Part shown: piece after piece, positions 12,516 to 23,373 of the stretch | How positions within the stretch are numbered: position 1 is the stretch's first letter | Layout: each line of letters starts with the position of its first letter | DNA from: Stictocephala bisonia | Lineage: Eukaryota; Arthropoda; Insecta; Hemiptera; Membracidae | Direction: 5' to 3' | DNA length: 64,000 nucleotides | NCBI GenBank assembly: GCA_035578905.1 | Contig: JAQJVL010000001.1 | Coordinates: 9,155,211-9,219,210, forward strand | The notes under the pieces: model-generated | Told to the model about the DNA's origin: nothing | Database searches by the model: none | The model's input: the letters and a program-made list of their open reading frames with translations, nothing else | Program-made: the position numbers and the translations under genes

Positions 12516-12699
12516 TTCAATATTGTAAAAATCAGTAACAATTATATTTAACTTGAAGCCTTTTACGTAATAATCTAAACATTTTACGTAATATGTTATA
12601 AATATGTTTGGACCATCAACCTACCCATTACAGTAGTAGGTGGACCCCCCACCCACCCGTACTCGTGCTATGGTACTGATAAGCTTCAGAGCTCACGGG

Positions 12700-12850
12700 A
12701 GACTTCAGAGCTACTGAAGAAACACTCTCCAGTGATCTTGCGGCCCTCGAAGATTTTTTTAGAACCTGGAAGCTAAATCCTAACCCGTAAAAAATTCAAG
12801 TATCATTCTTCCACCTAAGTAACCGACTAGTAGCCCATTTAGTAATCTAT
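12700..12850 (+). pseudogene. LINE reverse transcriptase fragment
   Basis: The frame reads TEETLSSDLAALEDFFRTWK, then LNPNP, then a stop, then an IQVSFFHLSN-like stretch. It matches the - strand fragment at 30451-30720 (TEETLTCDLPAVEEYFRTWK then RNPNPPKTEVACF). This is the region just downstream of YADD in jockey-type LINEs. No catalytic box remains here. Confidence 0.7.
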
Positions 12851-12859
12851 CTTGTAACC

Positions 12860-13620
12860 GTAGCTCAAGACTGAAAGTAATCTATTGTAATAACCTTCAT
12901 ACAAATACTGTAGGCGTAATTTATTAGTTTCATAATATAAGCGTGTGTTCCGAAATATTGAAATTACAAATTATTTAGATATTATAAGGGTGTTAACTTC
13001 CAGTTTCGTTGTGGTCTGTGTTGTTTGAAGCAGAAATTATTCGCATAGTTATTCGCAGATATTATTCACAGGAAAATAATTAATGTGATAAAACAAAACC
13101 ACGAAGGGCATTATAATTAAATAAACGTTAATTTTTGTTACATTGACTCCTGGAGTCATGTTTGGTAAGAAGCACATTAAACTTCGCTCTCCTCTTACAT
13201 TAGTGAGGTGATCAACATTTTAATGTAAATTCATTAGTGACAATTTCCTCGTTTGCATTCAAGCACGTGCTTCGAACCGGTTCATCATCGAAACAAACCC
13301 CATAAAGAGCTGGAACAGTGTCTGGTTTGTTTAAGTAATTTATCGCAGCACGGAAGTGTGTTGAAGCCATTATGTAAGGTAACCGGACCAACTAGATTGC
13401 ACTTCATTCACCGGTGAGAATCCGGTCCAGCTCTATCCGAGCCACTTCCGAACGTCCGTTGGCTCTCAATTACCCGCACATTTCGTCGGAAACAACTTCA
13501 AATTTCTAATTGATAAATAAGAACTGTTAATCTTTTTTTATTTCCATCCTAAACTTGATTGAAAAAACCTCTTCATTTCACTCTATAGCTTACCTTATAA
13601 ACTCGACTTGTTAGATTAAG
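12860..13620. other. No gene seen
   Basis: AT-rich non-coding sequence. No exon or terminal repeat could be supported. Confidence 0.4.
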
Positions 13621-13625
13621 TAATA

Positions 13626-14035
13626 GCCGGCTTGGTGGCTCCACAGACAAGTAAGAAACAGATGACGCATCCAATAGTGCGCTGAATGTGTGTCGAGTAG
13701 TTATTTCTACAGTTAGCCATACGGATGGCAGAGCCAACACCATTTCAGTCCCTCCCTATATTCTTCCCAAATCATAAAGAAAAACACAGTAATTATTAAT
13801 ACAGGTTTATTAAGATATACGTTAGTTGAAATCTACTAATAACTGCCACTGGGCGTTTGCTACGTTGCTACCTTTGTTTCTTTTTCTGTGTGGTGGCTCA
13901 GTGGCTGAGACTTCAGACTGCGGGGTTCGGATCCCCAACTGAGCTAAGGGTCGGTACTTCATTCGTTGATCAAAGTTCACTAACAAACCTGCATATCCAT
14001 GTGGACTGGCTAGTAATTTTATCAAAGAAAATTCT
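13626..14035 (+). repeat. tRNA-derived SINE family C copy 1, interrupted by a MITE
   Basis: The SINE head GCCGGCTTGGTGGCTC (13626-13641) resumes after the MITE as TGGTGGCTCAGTGGCTGAG (13891 on). It then has a B box (GGGTTCGGATCCCC) and a tail through GGGTCGGTACTTCATTCG and CATGTGGACTGGCTAG. The same order is seen on the - strand at 21480-21650. The A-box region is disrupted by the insertion, so this copy should not be transcribed by Pol III. Confidence 0.75.
13642..13890 (-). mobile_element. MITE family A copy 4, inside a SINE, with 9-bp target duplication
   Basis: Starts CACAGACAAGTAAGAAACAG and ends TTTGTTTCTTTTTCTGTG. It is flanked by perfect direct repeats of TGGTGGCTC (13633-13641 and 13891-13899), as expected for a target duplication. 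Removing the MITE and one repeat restores the SINE sequence. Internal blocks (CCAATAGTGCGCTGAATGTG, CAGTCCCTCCC) match the family. Confidence 0.85.
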
Positions 14036-14059
14036 TACTTTTTATAGATTAAAGGAATA

Positions 14060-14400
14060 ATTACTGCATTCCATATTCATTCTGGAATAATTTACAACGT
14101 CCCTTTTTAGCTCATTCCCACTTAACATTAAATGCTCATTATCTCATTCTTCCTATTTAAAAGACAAATTTCAATGGGCAGGACATCAAAATACGATGAC
14201 TGGGAGTCCGAGCCCATCATTGCATTGGTTGGGTGAAATCAATGTTTCGTAGTTTAAAATTAATTAAGACTCCGATTATTTTCAACATTTAACAAATGTT
14301 AGGATGTTAAAAGTTAGTAATATTAACACCATAATGATGGAACATATCGTCAAAGATTTGAGTTTGTGAGTGCACCGCTAAAGTCACAAGTTAAAGGTGC
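14060..14400. other. No gene seen
   Basis: Non-coding AT-rich spacer before the 105-bp satellite. Confidence 0.4.
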
Positions 14401-14404
14401 TTTG

Positions 14405-15122
14405 TCAAATAGGTATATGGGTGGGTTGGAGATAGACCATAGTACGTCTATGGTCTACCTGATAAAACTTTAAAGACGTCTGATTGTATGTGGGCAGATA
14501 AACTGTAAAAGACTTTCGTGTGTGGGTGGGTTGGGGGTAGACCATTGTACGTCTATGGGTAGACAGATAAAACGTGAAAGACGTCTGATTGTAGGTGGGC
14601 AGATAAATCGTAAAAGACTTTCGTATGTGGGTGGGTGGGGGGTAGACCATAGTACGTCTATGGGTAGACAGATGAACGTAAAAGACGTCTGATTGTAGGT
14701 GGGCATATAAACCGTAAAAGACTTTCGTATGTGGGTAGGTGGGGGGGTAGACCATAGTACGTCTATGGGTGGACAGATAAACATAAAAGACGTCTGATTG
14801 TAGGTGGGCAGATAAACCGTAAAAGACTTTCGGATGTAGACCATAGTACGTCTATGGGTAGACAGATAAACGTAAAAGACGTCTGATTGTAGGTGGGCAG
14901 ATAAACCGTAAAAGACTTTCGTATGTGGGTAGGTGGGGGGTAGACCATAGCACCTCTATGGGTAGACAGATAAACGTAAAAGACGTCTGATTGTAGGTGG
15001 GCAGATAAACCGTAAAAGACTTTCTTATGTGGGTGGGTGGGGGTAGACAGATAAACGTAAAAGACGTCTGATTGTAAGTGGGCAGATAAACCGTAAAAGA
15101 CTTTCGTATGTGGGTGGGTTTT
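14405..15122. repeat. ~105-bp satellite array (~6.5 copies)
   Basis: The block TAGACCATAGTACGTCTATG recurs at 14433, 14538, 14643, 14748, 14837 and 14941. The spacing is about 105 bp, with one 89-bp unit. Each unit also has AAAGACGTCTGATTGTAGG, TAAACCGTAAAAGACTTTCG and a G-rich GTGGGTGGGTGGGG end. Several - strand open frames of about 60-124 codons cross the array (pattern KSFTVYLPTYNQTSF). They are repeat artefacts, not genes. Confidence 0.92.
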
Positions 15123-15195
15123 TGGGCCATGAAATTTTTAAAAATTAACAGTAATTCTTTTCGTAAAGAAACCCTATAATTACTTAGTAACATCA

Positions 15196-15315
15196 GATGT
15201 GTTTGGTTGGGGGTAGGTTAATTCAACGTATATATACGGGTGGGATTGTCAGTACTACAGTACGTGTTTGGATGGGCTGTTGGGTCAATGTTGTACGTGG
15301 TTTGGTTGGGTAATA
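15196..15315. repeat. Degenerate G-rich minisatellite remnant
   Basis: About three diverged units of the form GTGTTTGG(T/A)TGGG..GG(T)CAATGTTGTACGTG, related to the 32-36-bp G-rich family described at 26791, 38950 and 56725. Confidence 0.5.
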
Positions 15316-15319
15316 GGCA

Positions 15320-16005
15320 CCTACTATAGTAATAAAAAAATAAATAAAATGAAAAAGCACTAAAAAAGCGTCCGTTTTAGCTCTCACGTCGACATCATCT
15401 TAATAAACAGTACCACTATTAAAAATTGTATAAGATTTGGTTATTGGGGAAGCACTCACTATCCGAGTATACCATGATAACCTACCATCAGTAACCGTAA
15501 TGGTTTCCATTAATACAGCCCATGGCCACTTAATATGGGTCGGGCATGATACTACCATCAAAGTACTAAATTTATTGAACTTAACAGTGGCGTTAAAAGT
15601 AAGCATACAAGCTACGAGTATATACAAATTAAAATTAAGATTTTGTTGTTATGATTCTCTGCTATCATCTGACCATTAACTATTAGTTTTGGTTTTAAAT
15701 TTGAAAAACATTGAAAAAGAAAGTTTAAATAACTTTATCAAGTGCCATGGGAAAAATTCTAAATAATCTAGAAAAAAAATAAAAATAAAAAAACAAGATG
15801 CAATTCATTTACCCTAAGATGCTTTAATGGTAGGCTAGCGTTACGGCAAGTGTTACGTGTGTGTCTCCCATTGGAAGCTAGTTATCCCCAGTCCACGCAC
15901 GTGTTGCGGCGGTTATTAAGAATCGATTCGCCGCTCTTTAGTGACGTTCCGTTTGGGCAGATTACACGAGTTTTATTTATGAAGAATAAGGAGGCAGACA
16001 AAGTA
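15320..16005. other. No recognised gene
   Basis: Overlapping open frames of 60-80 codons on both strands at 15400-15680 match no family I know. Treated as non-coding. Confidence 0.35.
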
Positions 16006-16006
16006 T

Positions 16007-16509
16007 TGTACAACCATGGCCCGGAACTGAGTTTCTAGCGATCTTCTCATGACCAGTTGAAATAATATACAACCATGCCCTGAACTGAGATTCTAGCGAT
16101 CTTCTCATAACCAGTTGAAGTAATATACAACCATGGCCCTGAACTGAGTTTCTAGCGATCTTCTCATAACCAGTTGAAGTAATTAACAAATAACTGTGGT
16201 CCGGAACTGAGTTTCCAGCAATCTTCTCGTAACCAGTTGACATATTCTACCACTATAGTCCAAAACTGAGTTTTCCGTGACCTTCTCATGACCAGTTAAA
16301 GTAATATACAACCATGGCCCTGAACTGAGTTTCTAGCGATCTTCTCATAACCAGTTGAAGTAATTAACAAATAACTGTGGTCCGGATCTGAGTTTCCAGA
16401 AATCTTCTAGTAACCAGTTAACATATTCTACCACCCTAGTCCAAAACTGAGTTTTCAGCGACCTTCTCATGACCGGTTAAAGTAATATACAACCATGGTC
16501 TGGAACTGA
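16007..16509. repeat. 60-bp minisatellite, left part
   Basis: About nine units with AACTGAGTTTCTAGCGATC, TTCTCATGACCAGTTGAAG and TACAACCATGG, at spacing near 60 bp. A three-unit block of about 181 bp is repeated (16142 and 16323). The array stops abruptly at 16509 and resumes at 19216. Confidence 0.9.
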
Positions 16510-16592
16510 TTCAAGCGAACAAATTGCTGTTTGGAATTTACAGGTCTCCCAGTGGAAATTAACACACATTCTTTTCAAAATTTGAGTCGCTC

Positions 16593-17294
16593 TTGCAGAA
16601 ATTGACAACAAAGCAGATGTACTTTATTCTTGTGGGGGATTTTAATATCGACGTACATAATACTCAACTCCCCTTAACAAAGCGTTTTGTTGACTGCTTG
16701 AGGTCTTTTGACCTTAAATGGTTAATAAACACCCCCACTAGAGTGACAGCCATCTCTAAAACAGCAATCGACAACATCATATCAAACATTCCTGGTGTTG
16801 AGACCTCTGTGGTCAACGCAGCAATAGCTGGTCACTACGCCCAACAGGCGTTCATCTCTGGGTTCAGCCCATCAAATAATCTCCCTACCTCACAGAAAAT
16901 AAGGGACACGAGACCTCAAAATATTCACAATCTAAATTCTTCTCTCTCAAATGAAGAGTGGAACTTTCTGAACTCCACAGACACCTTGGAAAAACAATTT
17001 CAAGCATTTGAAAAAACATTGAACTTTTATTTGGAATTGTCCTGCCCAATAAAAGAAATCAATGTCAGAGATAATAGTAAACCCTGTCTATGGATTACCA
17101 AAGGTATCCTGATTTCAATGGATAGATTACAATTTTACTGTGAAATTGCAAAGTGTTCAAACAGTACATTTTTCAAACAGTTTTTGAAAAACTACAAAAA
17201 ATCTACAGAAATGTTATTAAAGCAGCTAAAGCGTATGACATTTCTAAACAACTTCTCGAAACTCAAAATTTTTCAAAAAAAGCTTGTAAAATAA
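16593..17294 (+). pseudogene. LINE ORF2 part 1: APE endonuclease C-terminal half and linker
   Basis: The frame contains LVGDFNIDVHN (GDFN is a conserved endonuclease motif), then INTPTRVT, then TAIDNIISN (the D-x-I-(F/D)-(T/N) region). The place where SDH is expected reads AGHYAQQAF, so the catalytic SDH is lost. After this comes a charged linker towards the reverse transcriptase. The frame ends in a stop at 17292, and reading continues out of frame at 17298. The element is not functional as it stands. Confidence 0.82.
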
Positions 17295-17297
17295 TAA

Positions 17298-18882
17298 ATG
17301 CTCACAAAAAAACAAAAGGCTGGTTCCATTAAACTAAAAATTGGAGGAGAACAAATTACTGACGCTACGAAAGTAGCTGATACGTTCAATTTGTTCAGTT
17401 CTGTTGCACAATCTGAGTTCCATTCACACCGAGATAATCAACATCTCATACGTGGTCAAAGTCCAATCTCCTCAATATGTCATTAGCTCCGGTTGTGGAA
17501 GAGGAACTAGCACAAATAATAAATCAGCTCCCCTCCAAAAAATCAAATGACATAAATTACATGTCAACTTGGCTCATAAAGCGGTGCTTTAAGCATCTGT
17601 TGAGCCTCTTAACTCACTTGACAAATTTATCATTTCAAACAGGCTATTTTTCTTCTTCCCTCAAAGTAGCAAAAGTAATACCGATTTACAAAACAGGCGA
17701 CCCCAATTCCATCAATAATTTGAGACCAATCTCAATTCTTTCCATCTTGAGCAAAGTATTTGAAAAGGCCTTTCTAACCCGAATGCTACAATTTCTGGAA
17801 AAACACAACCTTCTCTCGAATGACCAGTTTGGTTTCAGGAAGGGGAAATCAACCATATATGCAGTAGTAAGTAGGATAGTTGATATGGTTGTGGAGAGCT
17901 TGGAAAAGCGCAAAGCCACTCTAAGCGTTTTTCTCGATCTGACTGCGTTGATCACAGTATGTTGCTCCACAGGTTAGAATGTTAGAATTCTATGTAGGCT
18001 ACGAGGAGTCCACAATCGTAGATGAAGTCGTATTGAGACTGTATAAATCAAAATGTTCAAATTACAAAAAAAATTTCAAAAATCAATCAATTGAGCTTTG
18101 CTGTACCCCAGGGATGTTTACTTAGCCCTTACTATTTCTGATATATGTAAATGATACAGCGTCATCTCTTCAGCAAGGGCGACTCATGCAGTATGCTGAT
18201 GACACAATTCTCTGTTTTAGCCAAAAATCAAAATTACATTTATATATTGAAACATTTATGGAGCTAGATAGCTGCATACAACATTTCTCTAACATCAATA
18301 TAAACAAACCCTAAAAATCACACTTTATTAGCTTTTGTCTTCAACCATCAAAACCCCGAATTCACTCCAGCTATTATGTTGAATGAAACAGAGGTAGAAG
18401 ATATACAATCAACTAAATTCCTCGCAATACACATCGACAAAGGCCTAACTTAGGAGAACCATATCGACAGTCTGTATTCTAAACTGTCCTCAGGCATTTT
18501 TGTTTTGAGGACGTTATCACAAAGCTGCCCAATTCAGGTACTGATGACGGCTTATTATGGCCTCATCTACCCTCACTTATCCTATGGAGTGGTGCTTTGG
18601 GGTGGATGTGCAAATGTCCAGTTCTCGCGCTTATTCAGACTGCAGAAAAAAGCGGTTCGAATAATTTTAAAGTTGAAAAACAGAGAGTCGTGCAGAACTG
18701 CTTTCCAACCCCTAAAATTGTTGACCCTGCCCAGCATTTACATCTTACAAACAATCATGTACTATATGTCAACATGTGTACTCATAACAGGGACTGACAT
18801 ACACAGTTATGAAACTAGAGGCAGGGACAACTATCGCACCGGGAAATATAGGACGGTGGTCTATGAACGCCTCCCTTCATAG
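17298..18882 (+). pseudogene. LINE ORF2 part 2: reverse transcriptase and C-terminal domain, frameshifted
   Basis: Frames in order: 17298-17486 (linker); 17477-17977 (RT palm start: LPSKKSNDIN, KVAKVIPIYKTGD, NNLRPISILSILSKVFEK, DQFGFRKGKST, SVFLDLT, where the expected FD is damaged); about 18090-18240 (AVPQGCLLSP, QYADDTILCFS with YADD at 18192-18203); 18505-18882 (LIYPHLSYGVVLWG, then the C-terminal domain to YETRGRDNY). At least three frame breaks or stops separate them. The order and motifs are those of jockey/CR1-type LINEs. Confidence 0.85.
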
Positions 18883-19215
18883 GCTGGTATTCATTTTCTA
18901 AACTGTTTGCCCCGCAAAATTAAATTTTCCAGGACGCCGAGGGCTTTCAGAACTCGCCTTAAACAATTTTTGTTGTCATACATTGTATAGTGTAGGCGAG
19001 TTCTTGGCACAAAACTGGGAGACCAATAATCGGCATGAAACAGGTGCTGGATAGGCTTGCCTTCTAAAATTAATGTATGAATGAATGAGACAATTGTATG
19101 TATTAATGCTGAATTTTTAGAGTGAATGAACTTTTTTTCTTTCTTTTGACGATTGCGATACAATTTAATATTAAAATTGTCTATGCAATAAAATATATTC
19201 AATTTTCTTCTATTC

Positions 19216-19355
19216 GATCTTCTCATGACCGGTTGAAGTAATGTACAACCATGGTTTACAACTGAGTGTCCAGCGATCTTCTTATGACCGGTAGAAGTAA
19301 TGTTCAACCATGGTCTGTAACTGAGTGTCCAGCGATCTTCTCATGACCGATCGAA
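19216..19355. repeat. 60-bp minisatellite, right part
   Basis: About 2.3 units (GATCTTCTCATGACCGGT, AAGTAATGTACAACCATGG, AACTGAGTGTCCAGC). They continue the array that ended at 16509, on the far side of the LINE. Confidence 0.88.
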
Positions 19356-19359
19356 GTAG

Positions 19360-19960
19360 GCCTAAATTGTTAAAAGTCCCAATGAGTAACTGAAATATTT
19401 AAAAAATATCTTATAACTTATATAACTCTAAAAAACATTCTATTTTCAAGTAAGTAATTGATGAAATCAAGTAATGGCTATTGATTTCTTTTCTTAATTA
19501 TACCTAGAGAATTTCATTACTCAGGAAAAAGTTAAGAAATGTTGCCGTCCCATGTACCCTTGTCATAGGAGGTACTAAATGGCTCAAGTTAACCTGTTGG
19601 ATTACGGGGCCACAACAAAACAGAGAATTCTTAAGCTACCAAGCTGTTATCTCCTGTACATCCTAACGGATCCCTTTAAAATATGTGACAGTTTAAACGC
19701 TTCATAGACGGGCTGGACGTACTATGACTGACTTGTTATTGTTTACAAAGTGCTTGAAAGCCACACTGATTCGGTGGAGACTACTGTTTAAGGTTTCCAG
19801 GATATAATTGTCCACTTTAGTTTGTTTGCCTATTCTTTGAAGTATGTGATCCGGTGATCAAATGTTCTACCTTTGCAAGCAGATTTTTTCCATAATTTTT
19901 CGATAACGATTATGGTAGGTTTGGAAGGATTCTGCAAGCAGCATTTAATTCTTGACTGTG
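19360..19960. other. No gene seen
   Basis: Non-coding spacer between the 60-bp and 36-bp minisatellites. Confidence 0.4.
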
Positions 19961-19968
19961 CGACTAAA

Positions 19969-20112
19969 TTCACAACCAGAAAGTTTAGACCCATTTATCG
20001 TGTATTCACAACCAGATAGTTTAGACCCATTTATCGTGTATTCACAACCAGATAGTTTAGACCCATTTATCGTGTATTCACAACCAGATAGTTTAGACCC
20101 ATTTATCGTGTA
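19969..20112. repeat. 36-bp tandem repeat, 4 copies
   Basis: The unit begins TTCACAACCAGATAGTTTAG and ends ACCCATTTATCGTGTA. It starts at 19969, 20005, 20041 and 20077 and is nearly identical each time. Because 36 is a multiple of three it makes a short open frame, which I do not call as a gene. Confidence 0.95.
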
Positions 20113-20119
20113 TTGCATG

Positions 20120-21470
20120 TTTGGGTCCTACATACCCAAGTGTCCTAAGGCTCGTTAGGACACTTGAGAGTTTAACTGGCCGGTCTCATTGGCTCGGTTT
20201 ACAGTAGGGCCTCGGTTTACAGTAAGCCCCTACAGAAAGGGGGAAAAAACGTAAGACTCAAGTACTGTAAACTAAAGTAACTTTAGTTTTTTTTTTTTAG
20301 TTTATGCTAATATAACTCTAGTTTTGGGATCTGTATTCATAATGTATCTCCTAGGAGTTAGATCTGTCAGAAAAGGAAATAGTTATAATACAAAACAATT
20401 ATTTACGCAGACAGATTGCAACCTGTTCGTTATATTTAGCACATACGAGTTTATGGGTTTCAGTAGCGGAAGGGAAACGTTCCACCGCTCCACTGCCGTA
20501 CATTACGGTCGTGACTAACTTCCGCAACATTCTTTAGGTAATTAACGTTAGTTAAATAACTATAATGAACTGTACAAGATTGTTTATTGTTACTAACTGT
20601 TCAAATTATTCTTCATTGTGTTATTGTTAATATTAATCGTCATTTGAATAATAAATAATGATTTAATTGTTTTAACTTAATTCGTTAGTGTTAATCAAAC
20701 CCACAAATGGGCACTGCTGCTGATAACGTAATGGGTGGGGCTTGCTACTGCGCTGCCAGTACGCGGCCTACCGTCTACCAAGTTTCCATAACAAGTTTTG
20801 AGTTGAATGACATGGTAGGGGAAGAGTGGTTTTCTATCTCACTTCCACCACACAGTGCATCTCTCTCGCACCAGTGCGCCCAGTAGGTCGCAATCTAAGC
20901 GGCTTATCTGTAACCAGATATCTTTTTACAATAATTTTTCGTAAAACTAGCAAACTCTTTACTATGTTCGCCTACACAATAAATGATAATACTCCATTGT
21001 GACACTGACAAGTGACAAATAATACGTAACAATGACCACCCAGGCCTATTAATGTCTCAAATGAACTACAGGTTGTTTGGCAAGTGGAGGGGCGGGGCGC
21101 GTTGTCCATCTCCCATGTAGTGTCAGTGAAGTGCGTGCGCCTGTTAAGCAAGACAGCCACAGTGTTAATACCGGCGGTTACTGTGCATGTCACAATGTCC
21201 GGCGCAGATGTCGCAGATGAAACGCCGCCACTTGGCCAACGGAGGATCCGCTTCTGCTGACGTAACCGGAGGATCTTCAGACTGCGGCTCCACTTAGCCT
21301 TGACACCGCAGATGGTGGCTGATACAGTCCACATTTCAAAATTGTCCCTCAGAATTACTTTGACTTATTCTAAGGTTTGTAGAATAAGTTCTGGAGATGT
21401 ATTTCTGTGTACAAATATTATTGTTACCTCAAATTAATAACATGTAACTTAATGCTAATTATGTATACTT
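20120..21470. other. No confirmed gene; GC-richer block at 20970-21335
   Basis: 20201 onward (TACAGTAGGGCCTCGGTTTA) resembles a pogo-type terminal repeat, but no partner end was found. The - strand of 20972-21334 is open for 120 codons, and another - strand frame there reads KWRRFICDICAGHCD, a cysteine pattern faintly like a zinc finger, before a stop. Neither could be assigned to a family. Confidence 0.3.
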
Positions 21471-21479
21471 AGAATTTTT

Positions 21480-21650
21480 TTAACTTCACTCGTCAATTCA
21501 CATGGGCCTGCAGGCCTGTGCGTGGACTTCATTCAACGAGTTAAGTACCGACCGTTGGCTCGGTGGGAATTCGAACCTTGGACATTGCCTACTAAAGTCC
21601 GAAACCTAGCCACTGAGCCAGCTCGCCGGTAAGGTGGCCTTTTCTCACAC
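21480..21650 (-). repeat. tRNA-derived SINE family C copy 2
   Basis: Read on the - strand: ACCGGCGAGCTGGCTCAGTG (A-box region), then GGTTCGAATTCCCACC (B box), then AACGGTCGGTACTTAACTCG and a tail with GGCCTGCAGGCCCATGTG. It matches the interrupted copy at 13626-14035. Confidence 0.75.
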
Positions 21651-22053
21651 CGCCAAGTCACCACTGGGAAGTCGACAGCCCCATACAGCCTTGTAGTTGA
21701 CATACATTTTACCGTCAGTAGGCCTAAACATGTTTTTCTATTTTAACTACAGTTCGTGCTTATTATTGTAATGAGTTATAGTGGCCACCGTATGATTACT
21801 AAAGTTCCAATCTAGTGGACCATAAGTTGGTATTATGAATTATTTTATTTCAAATCGTCAAGAATGGCATGTAAGTTTTATATATTTAAAAGAAATATTA
21901 TAAAAATGTTAAAATTTTTGCAAAAACCTACTTATGGTTTGCTAGAACCATAAGTCGGTCAAAGGACATTTCTAGTGTTGCGATACGATCATTATTGTGA
22001 ACCGAATCGTTGGAATATAAATATGTTTTTGGAGTTTTTTCGTGGAGTGAAAC

Positions 22054-22668
22054 GGCCCCTTTAAGATGGTGCAATCGGTTTTCGGTGAGTTAACTATTTC
22101 CCAATTTTATAATCAAAATTAGTTAATGTACCTCCTCTTGAGGCAGGAAAAATACAAAGAAAGAATTTTAACCACTACATTAGAACTTGTGGCCTTATGA
22201 AGTGGTGAATTTAGCTGATTTTAAATCAGCATTAAGACAAAACCTTTCAAAGTACATGTTTAATTTTTTATAACTACGTTTATTGTAAATAACTGAAAGG
22301 ATTAACATGTTTTTCATTTTATTTTTAATGTAAAAATATTTATAATTTTAAAAGTAAAAATGCCTCTTTTTAACCTTTAAAATTCTAAATAATTTTAAAT
22401 TTTTTTAAATGAAAAACATCTTATCCCTTCAGTTATGTGTAAAAATCGTAGTTATACAAAATTTAACTTGAATTTTTATTGGTTTTGTGTTATGCTTGAT
22501 TTAAAATCAGCTAAATTTCCCACTTAATAAGGCGACAAGTTCTAATGTAGTGGTTAAAATTCTTTCTTTGTATTTTTCCTGCCTCAAGAGAAGGTACATT
22601 AACTAATTTTGATTATAAAATTGGAAAAAATCAACTCACCGAAAACTGATTGCACCACCAAAGGTGTC
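22054..22668. mobile_element. Fold-back element, ~300-bp arms
   Basis: The left arm starts GGCCCCTTTAAGATGGTGCA, and the inverted right end reads GACACCTTTGGTGGTGCA. Matching blocks run almost to the centre (near 22365): TTTTCGGTGAGTT, AATTAGTTAATGTACCTYCTCTTGAGGCAGG, ACCACTACATTAGAACTTG, GCTGATTTTAAATCAGC and AACTGAAAGGAT. Non-coding, about 615 bp. Confidence 0.85.
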
Positions 22669-22904
22669 ATTACTTAGAGTTTCCCTTCAAACAAAATGGA
22701 AGGAAATACTTGGTATTTATGATAAGTTAGTTGCTGTCTCAATCAGTTAAGAAATAGAAAAGGATCCACGTACCTTTATTGAAGCATGTCTTGTCTGTTG
22801 AAAAATACAGCTAGGATTTAACTTAAGATGTTTACCTCAATTTGCCACATTCAGTGCATGTTCTGCACACGTGGATTTCATCGTAAACACCTAGCTACTA
22901 TAGG

Positions 22905-23366
22905 CTAGGTCAAGCTAAGTTGAGGCAGCCGAAGGTCTAATGACCTGACCGTCCTCCGTCCACTTGTCGTAAACAAATTGGTCAAGGATGCATGCATCAG
23001 CTTGTTGAAATTAAAACTTTTAGTACTGGACATTACAATTGAAAATTATTGTTATCAATGGATTCTAATAGAATCAAATACTAGTAAGTTTTTGTCCCAA
23101 ATTCATCGGACAATTTTAAATGTTAAGCACTAATAGTATATGTTTAATGTTCGTTTACAGAAACCCTTAAAATTGTCCGATTGATTTGGGTCGAAAACTG
23201 ATATGTGTTAAAAATTTACTAAAATCCATAAATAACAATAATTTTTAATTACGATAACCTAAAGGTTCAAATTGTAACTAGCGTGTGCACGCATCCTTAA
23301 CTAATTTGTTAACGACAGAAGGACGGACGATGTTTATCCTCGGCTGCCACAACTTAGGTTGACTTA
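22905..23366. mobile_element. Second fold-back element, ~220-bp arms
   Basis: The left arm has AAGCTAAGTTGAGGCAGCCG, GTCCTCCGTCCACTTGTCG and CAAGGATGCATGCATC. The inverted right arm has AACCTAAGTTGTGGCAGCCG, GTCCGTCCTTCTGTCG and TAAGGATGCGTGCACAC. The centre lies near 23135, with CGGACAATTTTAA on one side and TTAAAATTGTCCG on the other. Non-coding. Confidence 0.82.
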
Positions 23367-23373
23367 CGTGTCT

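Larger units (their letters stand above)
16510..19215 (+). mobile_element. 5'-truncated jockey-like non-LTR retrotransposon
   Basis: 2.7 kb inserted in the 60-bp minisatellite. It holds the C-terminal part of an APE-type endonuclease, a reverse transcriptase with a QYADD box, and a C-terminal domain, all on the + strand in several frames. The 3' end is AT-rich, with AATGAATGA and AATAAAATATATTC near the right edge. The 5' part, including the first reading frame and the start of the endonuclease, is missing, as is common for LINE insertions. Confidence 0.88.

Noticed and set aside
14405..15193. Four overlapping - strand open frames of 61-124 codons with a repeated KSFTVYLPTYNQTSF pattern
   Set aside because: They lie wholly on the ~105-bp satellite, where the repeated unit lacks stops. 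No start context, domain or single preferred frame.
20201..20260. Pogo-type transposon start at TACAGTAGGGCCTCGG
   Set aside because: No matching opposite end was found nearby, and the nearby TTTACAGTA duplication could explain the likeness.
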